Below are positions 10,886 through 23,264 of a stretch of DNA of 64,000 nucleotides, piece after piece. Position 1 is the first letter of the stretch. Each line of letters starts with the position of its first letter. The notes below the pieces were generated by a model. It ran no database searches. It was not told the DNA's origin and saw only the letters and a list, made by a program, of their open reading frames with translations. The stretch comes from Tethya wilhelma (lineage: Eukaryota > Porifera > Demospongiae > Tethyida > Tethyidae). Made by a program: the position numbers and the translations under genes. The stretch spans positions 2,488,827-2,552,826 of the forward strand of contig CAXIPT010000002.1 of assembly GCA_964030475.1 (NCBI GenBank). Reading direction: 5' to 3'.

Positions 10886-11460
10886 GCACTGAATGATGCA
10901 GCCACCTTCTGAATAGCATCTGATACAGCCATGTTCTGATAATTAGAGTGAAATATTGAAGGTAAATACAACATTAGTTAAAATCATTAATACATATACG
11001 TATACGTAATGATCTGGAAACCTTAGATCTTACAGTACATAGTACAAAGTTCTAGTATACACAGTAGGTTAGGCAACCACCCTATTCTTGATGACAACTT
11101 AGTGTAAACTGTCACGGTAAATCCGCAAGTTAATAATTTTGCATGTGGCATCTTAGTACTACTTATCACCTTTTAAACTAAACAAAGGATTTCCATTTGC
11201 AAGGTGACAAGGTCAACTACAGAATTTGATGTACCCCTGCTAAAGTAAGCCATTCATGACTGAAGTTACTTGAAGCATAATTTGAGGATCCCTGCAAAAT
11301 CCATGTATTATACAGTTTAACAAGCTTATATGCATGTCCTCACCTCTGTAGAATCTCAGATCACAGTCATATCAGCTGCTATGAACCCTCCTTGCACAAA
11401 ATAATTTATACACTGACCACGTGCACATTTGATAATTAGAGAGAAATATTGAAGTCAGTG
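10886..11460 (-). pseudogene. mosaic of PA2G4 exon fragments
   Basis: About 10887-10945 is an exon-6 5' half with its acceptor. 10956-11110 resembles 7270-7440. 11185-11290 resembles PA2G4 exon 2 (19345-19473: the aaggtgacaa.gtcaac and gagga(t)cc.tgcaa motifs) with a disrupted frame. About 11428-11456 repeats the intron motif upstream of exon 6. These are non-functional relics 3' of the real gene. Confidence 0.55.
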
Positions 11461-11800
11461 GATTTTGTATCCTTGGACTCTCAATATCAACAGCTGCAAC
11501 TGCAATATAGCTTCATGATTGATTGGCTAGGCTTGAAATTAAAAGCAACTGATTGTAGCTATTGCTCTGACTAGAATTGATACCTTCACAGCACTTAAAC
11601 CTTTCACCTGACTATAACAAGAACAAGGGTGTGGAACAAAATTCAGTTTTACATTTTAAGCACAGTATACAGTACAATAGTTACTACCAACCATTACACA
11701 CACTGACACAGAGAGAGAGTGCATGTCAGTTTCACTGATGGTGCCATATAGTGGATGTGGTACATCCTTACAACAATAATATTAATACAATCATTAGTTT

Positions 11801-12709
11801 TCACTCTTCATTAGTTGCCGAGTCATTGGATGCTGGCTTGGCCTGTAAGAGAAGAAACAGATACCACCTTTCAATAACAATGAGTTTGTATGCTATCAAA
11901 GTGCTCGAATAAGGTTGATATGTAGTTAAACACCACATTCTCTAAAGGAGAAAAATTTCAGATATATTCCCAGTATAGTACTGCATGGAGGAATGTCTGA
12001 TTACCTCAAAGGATATAGTGCTAGGTGACCCTTTTCCCACAGGCCATATGTTAAACCCCCATTATAGGGACACCACACTATTATAGCAATTACTGCCATG
12101 GCACCCACACACCAACACATGTCAAGGAGGATACACAACAACAAACTTTCGCAATCGACTAAAGATGTGCACGCTCTCACCTTCTTTTTCTTCTTTTTTG
12201 CCTTTCGACTGACAGAACTAGACAACAAGGCCTATACAAAAGATATGTAGGAATACACGTTATAGTATAAGTAATTTTTAAGACATAAGGTACTTAGGCC
12301 GATTGCATAACTGATTTGTCTAGTGTTAAAATAAATCCCTTCCCTAGCTTTTCAAGCACATACAGTAGGCTTCTCTGTAAGGGAACAATACCAGGCTCAT
12401 TGGTTACCTCTATACTAACTCAGTTGCTGATAACTAGTAGTGTGTCTTCTACTAACAAACCTTAATATCAGCATCTTCCACAGAGTAAGATGATTCAAAT
12501 ACTTCAGGGTCGAAAGGTCCACCTGTGATCCTGTAGAAAGAGAGGATAATGAACTAGGATCTCTCTAAAATAGTTGACAGCTAGTGGTACTCACCTCAGA
12601 GGACCATTAGGCATTAGAAGGACTGTAAACTTGAACTGGGCTACAAATTCACCTGTCAATGAATGAATTGAAGGATCAACTACATACAGACTATCAACAA
12701 CGCACATTG

Positions 12710-12747
<38 letters not shown>

Positions 12748-13177
12748 GTTGTTTTAGTTAATATATAAGAGACAAACATAGACATTTATTTAAACAAACA
12801 TATATAAACACAAACACAAAAAAACAAATACAAACACAAACATAAACATAAACATAAACATAAACATAAACATAAACATGAAAATAAATGCTAACTTTAA
12901 ACACACAATAATCAACATACCTTCTTTTTCATAGAGTACATTGAAAGGTTCCACTAAGTTGTGATTGAGACATTCTACCACTCCCATCCTAGCCTTTCCT
13001 TCCTCTTCACACGCTCTGAACAAAACAAAACACAAACAACAAACAAAAACTCCCTTTGTCAAAAATTATGGCATAAAAATTTAAACACAATGTCTAGGAA
13101 CAATGCATTCAAGAGAAATACTTACCTTAGTGAGAAAGGCATTACTGAAAACTTGCTACTAATTTCGCTGAAGAACG

Positions 13178-13221
<44 letters not shown>

Positions 13222-16200
13222 ATGTGTGAGCATAAAGGAAGAATGCACACACGTGATATCACATTCAGACTACTCTCTCACTCAAAGCCATGAATATTAG
13301 TCAGAGTGAAGTGATTCATTCTAGTTTGTTTAGTCTTTTCAAACTAAGTCTATCTGGTTTGAGAATGGCGGTAGAAAAAATTGAATAACTTTCTAAATAT
13401 CAAACCGATTTTAAAATTTCAAGTACCATTGGAAAGCACTCATTTTCCCCGTTCTCTTGGTTGCTTTTCCAGCTTCCTCTGCCTTACCAATCAAATGTTA
13501 ACTATTTTACCGCGGATGAAAAGTATTGTGTGAATCTCATGGTGGCATTCTCAAACCAGATGGACTTTAGTTTGAGACTTTCTCTGGCCTCATTCCAATG
13601 CTAGTCTTGCTAGCCAGACTCTCCGCAAAAAATGGGAGAGTCTGGTGAACAGCGCATACTAAACTCGTTCTCATTACCAGAATCTGGTAATGACCACAAT
13701 CATGCTTTGCGGGTTGTAGATGACGTAATATTAACCGCAATGCGCTATGCAACTGCAGCTCAGCGCTCATCACAGAAATGGATTTTGCTAGAACAAGAGG
13801 AGGCTAAAGAGTACCTTTCTTCGTGGCGAAGGTGCTCTCTATCCTTTCCTACAAGCTAAGTATGGAAAGAGTCAATTTTACCACGCACTTACTATTTTGA
13901 TTTGACGATTGAGCTGTGGAACAAATAGTTCTGTTACAGGGTACTTACATCTCGCTTGTTAGTCAAACACAAGACCGGGCCTGTCTCGTCGTTGTGTAAG
14001 AATACTTACGCTTGCTAAACTCTCAGAAAAAACGAGAGAGAAACTTCTTTGATTGCTTTGCAGATTCCAAGTGCTATCAGATTACGTAATCTACAACCTG
14101 CACCCACTTATGGAACATGATTGTGGTCATTACCAGATTCTGGTAACGAGAACGAGTTTAGTATGCGCTGTTCACCAGACTCTCCCATTTTTTGCAGAGA
14201 GTCTGGCTAGCGAGACTATTCCAATGCTGCATGGTGAATCAAAGGGGAAAGCTTTCTTTGTGATAGGTTGAAAAGGGTTTCTTAGGACAATTGATTAGGC
14301 TTCACGCAATAATACCTTATGTTACAAATTTTGCCACTTCAAAACGCAAATGCCAGCTGCGTAAAAATTCATTTTTAGATACAAGCTGTAATAAATACCA
14401 TTAAGTGGATAGTCATACAGGTACACATTGTACATGCCACTTCATTACATCATGTGTAGCAATGTAAACCATTGCAGAGACCACATACTTATGCCAGTTC
14501 TGGCTTCTTGCAAGGATTGAACTTTGACATGGCAGGAGTGTTATGACTACAAATTGTAATGAAGGCATAATCATTTAAGTACTCAGCCCGCTCAGTATCA
14601 AGAAAACTGGTTCTAAATTACGCATTACCAACCCTTGTTTGTCTTTCCAAGGAACACTGAATATCAGCAGCAGCAACATAGATTGGACTTGAGTCTCTCA
14701 GTACTGGAGTGAGTCACTGGCCTGATCAGCTGATGGAGCTAGGCTAATGTCCAGCCACAGACAGACTGAAAATCTATACTATAATCATGTTAATATATCT
14801 ACTTACATAGAAAGCAGGCCAACCCCTGTCTGTCTTTCCAAGGAACACTGACTAACAGCAGCAGCAGCATAGAGCAGCATCATGCAGTAACAGCATCACT
14901 GAATTTAACACAAATTCTAAATAACGCACACTAAATCAATAGGCGTGGCCTCGAAGCTAAGCGCTAAAAAGAGCACAAAAGCCTCAAATCTCAGCAACAA
15001 CAGCATTTTGGGCAGCAAAAAATGTAATTTTACAAGATCATTCAGATTTATGAACGTAAGTGCCATCAATTTTATCGCTAGAGCTGCCTTTCTTGAAATT
15101 TCGATGGGACAGACAGACAGACAGACGGACAAAACGACTACCATAATCCTCTGCACGTGCTACGCACGCGCCGAGGCTTAATGACTGTTTTTATTTTCAA
15201 CAAAATTGTAGAATTTACCAGTAGAATGATTGTAGCATTAAGACAATTGGTTCAAAGTTATACGCAAATTATTGGTACATGGGCTACAAATCGAAAATAG
15301 AACAAGGGAAAAAAAATCATGACACATACAAGAATACTCTGAAAATGATGTTTATGTTTTTGATGACCTTTACCAAAGGTCATAACCACTCCTTGAAAAA
15401 CTGATACCATATAGCGGGAAAGTTTCATAGAGTTTAATTTTCACGGATATCTCTTGTCAAACATTTTTACATTTTTAACTTTTGCAGATGAGCTGTATGA
15501 TGCCTGTGTGTATATATATATGTTGTGGAGGGTTTTGCAGATAGATGGTGGCCTGTGAAAACCACAAAAGCTTAGCCTCGCGAAACATATTACACCCTCT
15601 ATCTAGCCTCATTCCCAGGCCTTCTGGGTGCTACTAGTATTGATTTATTAAATTGATGATCTTTACCATTTTTGTTAATTTTTTAGCATGGAGAAGGCCT
15701 GGTGAACGAAATCATGTGAATGACATCAGAAAACTTGTACCATAGGCAGCCTAACCGCATGCAAGCTAGATATACAAATTTTCTCATTCACAAGCCTGCG
15801 ATGCTGGACAAAGAACAGAGTTTTACAGTAGCACAGTGCTAGTCAAGAATTCAAACCAAAGCAATGCCTTCCAGTACCTTACAGTTAGATTATGTAGATG
15901 ATGGTAATCATTAGTAAAATACTCATTTTTGATGTGAGATGCTTCTTAAGCAACTAATATACCAGCTAACTGATAATAATAAACCTTTGTGTACCTACCT
16001 CGAGATGCCTTCATCTTAAGTTTGTAGACATCGTTTGTTTTACGATATATTGTGGTCCTAGTATCCAGTGGTTTGGCCTGGAAAAACAAACAAACAAAAA
16101 AAACTTACAGCTTGAGTAATATATACGGATAATCTTTTATTAAAGGAACTGTATCAGTATGTTGTGGTTGAATGTAGAAATCACATTTTACGGGTCCCAG

Positions 16201-19200
16201 AAATGCACGTTTGCACCTTGTACTGCATTATACTTGTGCAACAACAACTATGTGGTCAGCTGTTATTACAACTGTGGTAGCTCACAAGAGTACACTTAAA
16301 CTGTAAGGTTTTTGGTCATGTTCGATATTTTTAGCAACAAAACAGAGCTTTTGTACTGAAACAGTTCCTTTAACTTTAAAGGAAGAGAAGCGTGCTGTTC
16401 ATTTTAGTTCGATATTTCTTTTCTTGCTCTCTTTGTCTTAGCACTAAAAACGAAGCTCAATACATAGCTAGCGAGGCAACACTTAGCCAATCTAGGCTTT
16501 AAAATACTAGGCTATGTAAATCTGGCAGAGTAGCACCATCACTAGTGGCTTATCATGCACTCACTCAGACAAAAGAGTGGATTGTTTATACCACGCTGAT
16601 CTCCAACAATCGTACAAAACACAGGAGAGTTTTATTTCATTTTAACCAATTCTTGTCCATAAAAAGCTGCTCTTTCAAAAACTCACAAACGCTCAAAACC
16701 ACAAGATTTGACTTCAGACATAATTATATCATGCAGACAAATCAGAACAAAACATGATTATATAGTGACATGTAAATCAGTGAAATTTCTAACCTTTCCT
16801 TCTCCAGTGGAGACAATGATATCAATGGCGTAGGCTTCATGAAGTTCAAACTCACAACTCTTGTGTTCCCTCCTACAGTGAGAAAAATACACGTACGTAA
16901 AAGGTAAGGCTGTATCTATTCCACGCAATAAAACTTCTAACTGAAAATGATAACAGCAGAGGCTACCATAATGTGAGGTGCTAGAAATTATTAAAGATAG
17001 TACTTTTCAGTAATCATAAAGATATAAAAAAACAACAACATAAAAAAACGACACAACAATTACTTTCAAAAAAAATCACTGCTTACAAACAGTAACTTAG
17101 TTATGGTGGTATTAAATATGCACTATGCACTCACCTCTGCTGTTCTGATGGGTTAAGAATGATGGTCTTCTCACTTTCATAGCTGTTCCTCTTCAACTGA
17201 TGACACAGGATACCCTCCATGGCATTGCAGTGGAATGATGCAGCCACCTTCTGAATGGCATCTGATACAGCCATGTTCTGATAATTAGAGAGAAATATCA
17301 AAGTCAGTAAAACACAGGGGGTAGAATTGTGCTATGTGTATACGGCTAATGCAACTACAAATTAAACTAGGGAAAAATCAAGTAAATATTACATTTTATA
17401 AAATGTACTCATAGACATTAAATGAGATATTGAAGTTAATAAATACATGGCATTTGAGTATATTCTAACACATAGCTGATGCCTGCTGAGTCAGCAAAGT
17501 ATACAGAACTGTCATGCACACCTGATAGAACTAGTAGGTCAGAAAAGGCAATAGAAGGAGAGAAAAACCAGATGGTAACTCAGATATATATATATATATA
17601 TATATATTATACTGTATTTGGAGCTGCAAATGGGGTCAAAATTAGGGTCAATATCAAATAAGATTTTATAGTGCAGGTCAAAATTCGGCAATGGTTGTCA
17701 GCAAAGCATGAACTTCATTGTATGGTCTAGGGTCAAGATCAAAGGTCAAAATGGAAATATTAGATGGTCAAGATCTTGACCGAAGTCACAGCTCCAAGTA
17801 CAGTGCATATGGGAGTCCCCATTATAGTGGATCAACTCCAACTGACCTCTCCACCGGGAACTACCATTCTGTGAGTGACTTCAGAGGCAAGGAAAGCCGC
17901 TTGGATTGCATCAGCTACTTTCCCTGTTACCTTGTTATCCTGGAGGGAGGAGAGAACAAATAAAGTCAACCTGGCTGGGGAATGCTGCTGGAAGTGAAAT
18001 AATGAGACTCATGCATTACTTTTTTTATGGGACAAAATAGCTAACTTTTGACTGGTAAGGTGTAGAAACTGGAAAAGCAATCAAAAGAACAGGGAAATGA
18101 GTTGAAATTTTGATGTAAGCTGGATATTTAGAAAGTTATTAAATTTTTTTCTAGAGGCATATTCAAAATAGATTGACTTTAGTTCGAGTCAACAGATGCA
18201 CCTTAGGTAGAAACGCTCATTTTACAATGATCAATGAATTGTGTAACAATTCCTCTGAACTATTATGGAACCAGTTACTTAAGTAACCATCAAAAAATAC
18301 ATGTCTGACTATAGCACATGTACTTACAGCAAGCATAACAAACGTTTAGAAAGAGGGAGGCAATAAAAGAAGCTCAAAATGACTAAACAAAAGTGCGTTA
18401 AAAGAGTGGAGTTAAGCTTAGAATGATAAAATAGTCGGTAAAGGTCACCAAAGAATTTTGCAATACTAGAAAGAACATATATCACACACAAATTACCTTG
18501 GAAGCTCCAACTACCATTGTATGACCAACAGTGGCAATAAAGCCATCCACATGTACACCTAATTCACTGAGGAGGAGGAAAAAAAAAAAGGAAAACAAGT
18601 AACTAAACAGCAATGAGCAGTTGAACTCGTATTCCCGGATAAAATATATTCATTGGATATGATGATGACAACTAACTTGAAAAATAAGAATTGGTACATT
18701 CTCACACTACGATGAAATAAGATTGAGTACCACGAGCTAAACTATATTCCATATCTGATCAATAGAGGGAAAAAAAAAATTTAGGAAAACAATAGGAGTC
18801 AAACCAATGCCCACTGACTGATTTGAGCCACTTTAGCATTCAGACTACTACTGCCTGAGCTACATTAGATACCAAAATCCCGTCTTCTAACTTTAAAAAA
18901 AAAAAAGATAGACAGATAATAAATTGAGTCAACTTACATTTTGACCAGATTTCCATCACTAAGAGTGACAGGTGGGTCTGATCTCAGTGGAGAGAAATGA
19001 CAGACACAGTTGTTGACTGACACACAGGTAGGAAACGCAATACCTGAGCACACAATTAGAGGTAAATGGTATCATATTGTACACACAGTAAAAGGTAGCT
19101 ATAAAAATTTGAGTATTGTTTACAGAGGGAAGTCTTGGTAGAATTAAGTTACAGTGTACGAAAGTAAAAATGACTTAAAATCTGCTTAGTAAAATACGTA

Positions 19201-19803
19201 CGAAAAGTGACCATGTGAGCATAAAATAATTCAATTCAAATCTAGCTCAAACCATGGCCTTAAAAAAGGCAGTATATGCAAGACCAATACAGTGACAGCC
19301 AGCACACACACACACACACACACACACACTTCACCCACATGTACCTTTCTTCATTTCCTTCTCTTTCTTATACACTTTCCCTGTCTCCTCTAAGATGAGT
19401 TTATCTCCAAGGTGACAAAGGTCAACGACAGACGCACCGGCTATACACCCATCCAGTACTTGCTTGAGGACTCCTGCAATGGTTCATAAGCGAAGATCAG
19501 TGACAATGAGTGTGTATGAATCATTGTAGAACTTTAAAGAGGATCATTATCAGTGATTGAAAGTTAGTTTTACCAAATTATAATCAGTTTAGACCCAACG
19601 ACAAGAGCTTTAATTCAACAAACAGATTAGGTACTAAAACAGTGACATACAGACAACGAAGCTTGCTAATATTGGAGTGCCTGCTAGGAGATTCATTAGC
19701 TTTTCTTACTGTTTGCCATGTCACCAGCCATCTTGTACTTTGTAACCACGACATCTTCGGCGATGGTAGGCTCCTCATCTGAGCTGTCTCCCTTCTCTGC
19801 CAT
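11801..19803 (-). CDS. PA2G4: proliferation-associated protein 2G4 (EBP1), complete
   Basis: Fourteen exons join in phase to 386 residues plus a TGA stop: 19803-19710, 19473-19345, 19043-18938, 18566-18497, 17939-17847, 17277-17135, 16872-16794, 16077-15999, 13177-13126, 13015-12921, 12652-12595, 12530-12461, 12231-12181, 11842-11801. Every junction is GT-AG. The product follows the animal family along its length (human about 394 aa): [19 protein letters not shown] at the start, [91 protein letters not shown], and a lysine-rich C-terminus ([10 protein letters not shown]). The family has the methionine-aminopeptidase (pita-bread) fold without peptidase activity. It binds RNA and ribosomes and acts in growth control and ribosome biogenesis in nucleolus and cytoplasm. 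Intron 8 (2.8 kb) carries a MITE. The gene is divergent from the EF-hand gene at 20067. Confidence 0.95.
12706..12885. repeat. AC microsatellite and aacata-type minisatellite
   Basis: An (AC)n tract at about 12710-12744 is followed by an (aaacat)n-like tandem array at about 12805-12885. Both lie in PA2G4 intron 10 and explain the open frames of repeated valine-cysteine and phenylalanine-methionine found there. Confidence 0.85.
13180..13220. repeat. TG microsatellite at PA2G4 exon 9 acceptor
   Basis: A (TG)n tract immediately precedes (on the minus strand) the acceptor of PA2G4 exon 9, so the intron ends in an (AC)n run followed by AG instead of a typical pyrimidine tract. Confidence 0.85.
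13602..14218. mobile_element. 617-bp foldback element with 9-bp TSD
   Basis: The left end, tagtcttgctagccagactc, is the near-complement of the right end (gagtctggctagcgagacta). The inverted arms extend for more than 150 bp. The flanking duplication is ttccaatgc at 13593-13601 and 14219-14227. There is no transposase frame. It lies in PA2G4 intron 8. Members or relics of the same family are at 62461-63042 and, one-sided, near 44238. Confidence 0.85.
14630..14880. repeat. diverged tandem repeat (two units)
   Basis: The phrase tctttccaaggaacactga followed by a cagcagcagca run occurs at about 14641-14682 and 14832-14874. Located in PA2G4 intron 8. Confidence 0.5.
15594..15735. mobile_element. 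partial tagcctc..ccaggc MITE relic
   Basis: It starts tagcctcattcccaggcctt and has an internal aaggcctggtgaacgaaatca motif matching the inner arm of the 7988-8239 element. The right terminus is not intact. Located in PA2G4 intron 8. Confidence 0.45.
18790..18872 (-). repeat. tRNA-like sequence (possible SINE head)
   Basis: On the minus strand an A-box-like TAGCTCAGGCAG (18862-18851) is followed at tRNA spacing by a B-box-like GGTTTGACTCC (18805-18795). Both have mismatches to consensus and I could not fold a confident full tRNA, so a tRNA-derived SINE or tRNA pseudogene is more likely. It lies in PA2G4 intron 3. Confidence 0.45.
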
Positions 19804-20066
19804 CCTCGACACTCTCTTTGCCAATCTCTACGAGTGGATCACCTCTCAAGAATGACTTTAGTTGCTCTTTTCTCCTATTTACACTTTTTACAGTCTAAAG
19901 GTTATTTCACAACAGCATGGCAATGGACACACGTGCTCGTTGCACATGCGCAGTATGTTTTCACTTTGGTATTGATCGTCAAAATCAAATGACTTTCACG
20001 CACGTGGTAATTATGTTTCCATGGCAACAATTCTTTGATAAAAAAGAAGGCCAGCTTTGTCAAGTC
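19804..20066. promoter_or_regulatory. bidirectional promoter, PA2G4 / EF-hand gene
   Basis: Only 263 bp separate the two start codons, which face away from each other. The interval holds two CACGTG E-boxes (19930-19935 and 20001-20006), an NRF1-like tgcacatgcgca (19941-19952) and an X-box (20015-20028). It is less AT-rich than its surroundings and has no repeats. Confidence 0.65.
20015..20028 (+). promoter_or_regulatory. RFX X-box motif
   Basis: GTTTCCATGGCAAC matches the RFX X-box pattern (GTNNCCATGGNAAC-like palindrome). It sits 38 bp before the chosen start codon of the EF-hand gene. In animals such sites mark genes for cilia, which suits that gene if it is an axonemal EF-hand/WD protein. 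The motif match is direct; the function is inferred. Confidence 0.6.
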
Positions 20067-21304
20067 ATGGAAATAAGGCCCTCAGGCACAGCCGCGGGCA
20101 GGCGGCGCTCTGTGAGCGCCACCAAGAAGCGTAACTTCAAGCAGCACCTGACGGTCCCCGATTTGAACGATATGGCTCGCAATCCCCACAGGCTTACGAA
20201 GTTTGCCTCGAGCACTGAAGCCATAAGCAAATCTGCTGTGGGCTTCGGCAAAGCCTCAAAGGATGCTAAGAAAGAAGCCAGTAAGCAAGCGTGGGCGCCA
20301 CCACCGAAGCAAAAGCTGGCAAGCAACTCTTCTAGGTTTTCTGGACACGCTGAACCCTCTGTGAACAGCTATGGTTATCTCGGTGCTTCACGTGGTGGAG
20401 GCAGCAAGCTGAAAGACTTTGGAAGGGTAAGAGTTGAATTTACCTACTGTACTTTTGTAGTCCAACAGTAAAGGGTCTGGGCACCAGCAGACTAGTGTTT
20501 TTGTGGTAAATTATGAAAATTAGGTCAGCTGCTTGTGGTGAAGAGATGTACAGAGGGTGGCACAACAACTTTGTGTGGGTGGGATTGGTTACTGTATTGT
20601 GGGTGGGACCCTGGGTACTACCATGTAGCACAAAATATTGGCGGCAATAAATTTTGATGGATTGTCAAAAATTTTATGTTTGGCGAATCTAATTTTGGCA
20701 GTTATAATGCTTGAACGATACACGTATCCTGTATGTGCTGCACAAATTTGACTGTTTGATATTGTCACTCCTTACCAGAACTTCCAATCCACCAAATTTT
20801 TGTGCTCTATGGTATTATCTGTAGTCTCGTATCCAGACCATCCCATAAGCTCTGCAACTTGGAAAATTTATACCATGCACCAAGGAAGGCCTAGGCTCAG
20901 AACGAGCTAGTCTAATTTCTTCTGTGGTAGCCATTCCTGCACATATCATGACTGGACAATGTCATTCATTTCAGGCTGAAGATCATATCTATCTTGATGA
21001 CCTGAAAAAGTTGAGAGAAGAATTTGTAGTAAGTCTTACATATTACCATCAGTTAGCACCATGTAATATTTGTTACATTGTACTGTGAATCCAAAGTCCG
21101 ATCTTTGTTGCTATACTTTTTTTTTTTTTTTTTTTCCTGTACTACCTAAGATTTTTTGAAATGCTGTACTTTGTATATTGAACAATGGTATTCAAGGTGC
21201 TTTCCTCTCTTCTCACATAGGCTGCTGATATTGATGGCAATGGGACACTGGATGTGAGCGAGTTCACTGCTGTGTTTGATAGACTGTTTGGACTTAAGGG
21301 AAAG
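20067..21304 (+). CDS. EF-hand protein, 5' part (possibly ciliary EF-hand/WD type)
   Basis: Exons 20067-20426, 20975-21028 and 21221-21304 are each a whole number of codons and have clean splice sites (donors GTAAGA, GTAAGT, GTACGT). I chose the ATG at 20067 because the upstream in-frame ATG (19917) would place the shared promoter and X-box inside the coding region. The first 120 residues are basic and low-complexity. Exon 2 encodes LDDLKKLREEF. Exon 3 holds a canonical EF-hand loop, DIDGNGTLDVSE, with calcium ligands at positions 1, 3, 5, 9 and 12. The order (basic N-terminus, leucine-rich helix, EF-hand) resembles EF-hand/WD40 axonemal proteins such as the WDR64/WDY group, but no WD repeat is visible. 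Downstream exons are missing, probably lost at the hairpin/N at 21996. Confidence 0.6.
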
Positions 21305-21643
21305 GTACGTTGACCGTGCTATGATGAATGCTGTTGGATTTCATTACTACTAGGCTACTCTGCAAGTGTTTGTATATAGGCCAAATTTTACGAAGAATAT
21401 TGACCTGGGTTGGAGAATATAATTTGCATTCATATTATTTTGTGTTTTCTCTTTTGAAATGGAAGTGAGATGAGTATAGCTAAAGCTTATCCTTCGTGAT
21501 TTTATTCCTAGGTTGAAGCAGCCTTGCCCATAAATGGCTCCAAATATCATGGAGATTACACATGTTTCCTGAAAACATTGAAATGTGTACTAGTCTTGTA
21601 ATCTTGTAATCTCAAAGAGTTCTAGTTACACTGATACTACTCA

Positions 21644-21995
21644 TGTGCCTTACACTGATCAGACATGGCTACGTTTTCTTGTTTCTTAGTACCCTGTTTG
21701 ATTTGTTTTATTAACCCTTGGGCGCGTGCATGCACACCAAGGGTTACTGTAGTCGTTTTGTCTGTCTGTTTGTGTGTTTGTCCACTCTATATCTCAAGAA
21801 CGGCAACTCCAGTCATCAAAAGCTGACTGGAGTTGCCGTTCTTGAGATATAGAGTGGACAAACACACAAACAGACAGACAAAACGACTACAGTAACCCTT
21901 GGTGTGCATGCACGCGCCCAAGGGTTAATAAAACAAATCAAACAGGGTACTAAGAAACAAGAAAACGTAGCCATGTCTGATCAGTGTAAGGCACA
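21644..21995. repeat. perfect 352-bp hairpin ending at an N
   Basis: Bases 21644-21815 are reverse-complemented without any mismatch I could find at 21824-21995, with an 8-base loop (tcaaaagc). The right arm ends exactly at the N (21996). Part of the sequence (gtttgtctgtctg with cccttggg..gcatgcac) looks like a transposon end. Identical arms and the abutting N make an assembly artefact possible. Confidence 0.8.
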
Positions 21996-22199
21996 NGTAC
22001 GGTAAATACTCTTGGAGTGGAAGGAGAGGCTGAGAACTAAGATTCTGTACCCCTTAGCTGGATGCCTTGAAGCCTAGTTTGTTTATTGGTGTGTGCTAAG
22101 TGGCTTGTTTAGATGTGACCACCTGTATTTGTTTATTATGTGTTAGTGCATTTTCCTCTTGTTAGCACCCATTTACCAGTGTGTGTGTGTTAGTACTTA

Positions 22200-22761
22200 C
22201 CTAGTCTTTTGCCATCTCAATGTTACATCTGATGCATGGTATGATCATAATGTTTGGCACATGGTGTACTTGCAACCTACTTTTCTCTCAAAATGCAAGT
22301 AGAAAAGTAGCTATTAGCATTTATTTGTCAGGCTTATATACTGAGGTAAATGTCATTGATTTTAGCCAGAATAGTACTACTCAATTTAATTATTTTAGTC
22401 AAAATTTCTTGTCAGAATCTGTTACGTTTTAGAGTGTTTTTTCCTCTTGTTATTATGCTAATGCCATTGAGTGTGCTACTATATGGTCATTTTTTTTAAT
22501 TTTTTTTTTGTCTTTACCTTAATTATTGGTAGTTAGTTGATTGTAGAGTGTTCAGGCTTTTATGGAAAAATATAGCAAGCATCGAAAGTCATTTTATTAA
22601 AATCCATTGACACATAGTTCATTTCTCCAATATGTGTATCCATATATATTATATATGGCAAACATGACAACACCACCGTGCACCCATACTGGGACACTCA
22701 TTCCTCTCAACCACAACTACACTATGCATAGTTACGCATCTCTGACTTTGGTATGTGTGAT
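22200..22761 (+). repeat. diverged copy of GPCR 3' flank / NLR upstream DNA
   Basis: The segment aligns by eye with 54795-55395: cattgagtgtgctac, caacacca.gcaccca and catctctgactttggtatgtgtgat occur in the same order. It carries no GPCR coding sequence and ends at the N at 22762. It indicates another copy of the GPCR/NLR locus nearby. Confidence 0.6.
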
Positions 22762-22804
22762 NGAACAAAATTGCACTAGTGTGGCTTCTCGCAAGCGCTC
22801 TCTC

Positions 22805-22990
22805 TACGAGTGATCAGAAAAGTTTCGGCGAAGTTTAAGCCTTCCATGCAGTTGGTTTTCTATAAAGGAGAGCCTCTGAGCAAGTTTGAAGCCTCTACTT
22901 TGTGTTGTTAGATTTTTATGGCGATAAATATTTTGTATTGTGTCTATGGGACAGTCGGCCCATTCCTACTATACGTACTACTGTACGTAT
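22805..22990 (-). repeat. dispersed repeat, copy 2
   Basis: Reverse-complement match to 10703-10885, including the terminus gcccattcctac and a tattgtgtctatgggacagt core. Confidence 0.6.
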
Positions 22991-23264
22991 GATAAGGCAA
23001 GTACAGCTAATGCACATGCAAAAGTCCATCGACATACAAAAAAAATGTACTGAATCTATAAAAAACAGAGTTTTCAGCAGCACAAATATACAGACAAATT
23101 TCATGAGGCAAGAGCCGTCAATAATAGCACCCAGTGGCTTTGATGAGATGTGACCATGTCTTATAAGAATGTTCAATGTACTTGCTATGTTATAGATTGA
23201 TTAATCTTAACATTGTAATTTATACACATCAGCTCAAAATTGATTTTCGTATTAAATGTTTTTC

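Noticed and set aside
12591..13293. Open frames rich in VC or MF dipeptides
   Set aside because: They are translations of CA/TG microsatellites and the aacata minisatellite in PA2G4 introns; only the embedded exon parts are real.
18790..18872. Functional tRNA gene
   Set aside because: Box A and B are imperfect and I could not form all four arms.
19917..20066. Upstream start for the EF-hand gene
   Set aside because: It would translate the shared promoter, E-boxes and X-box; the downstream ATG at 20067 is more economical.
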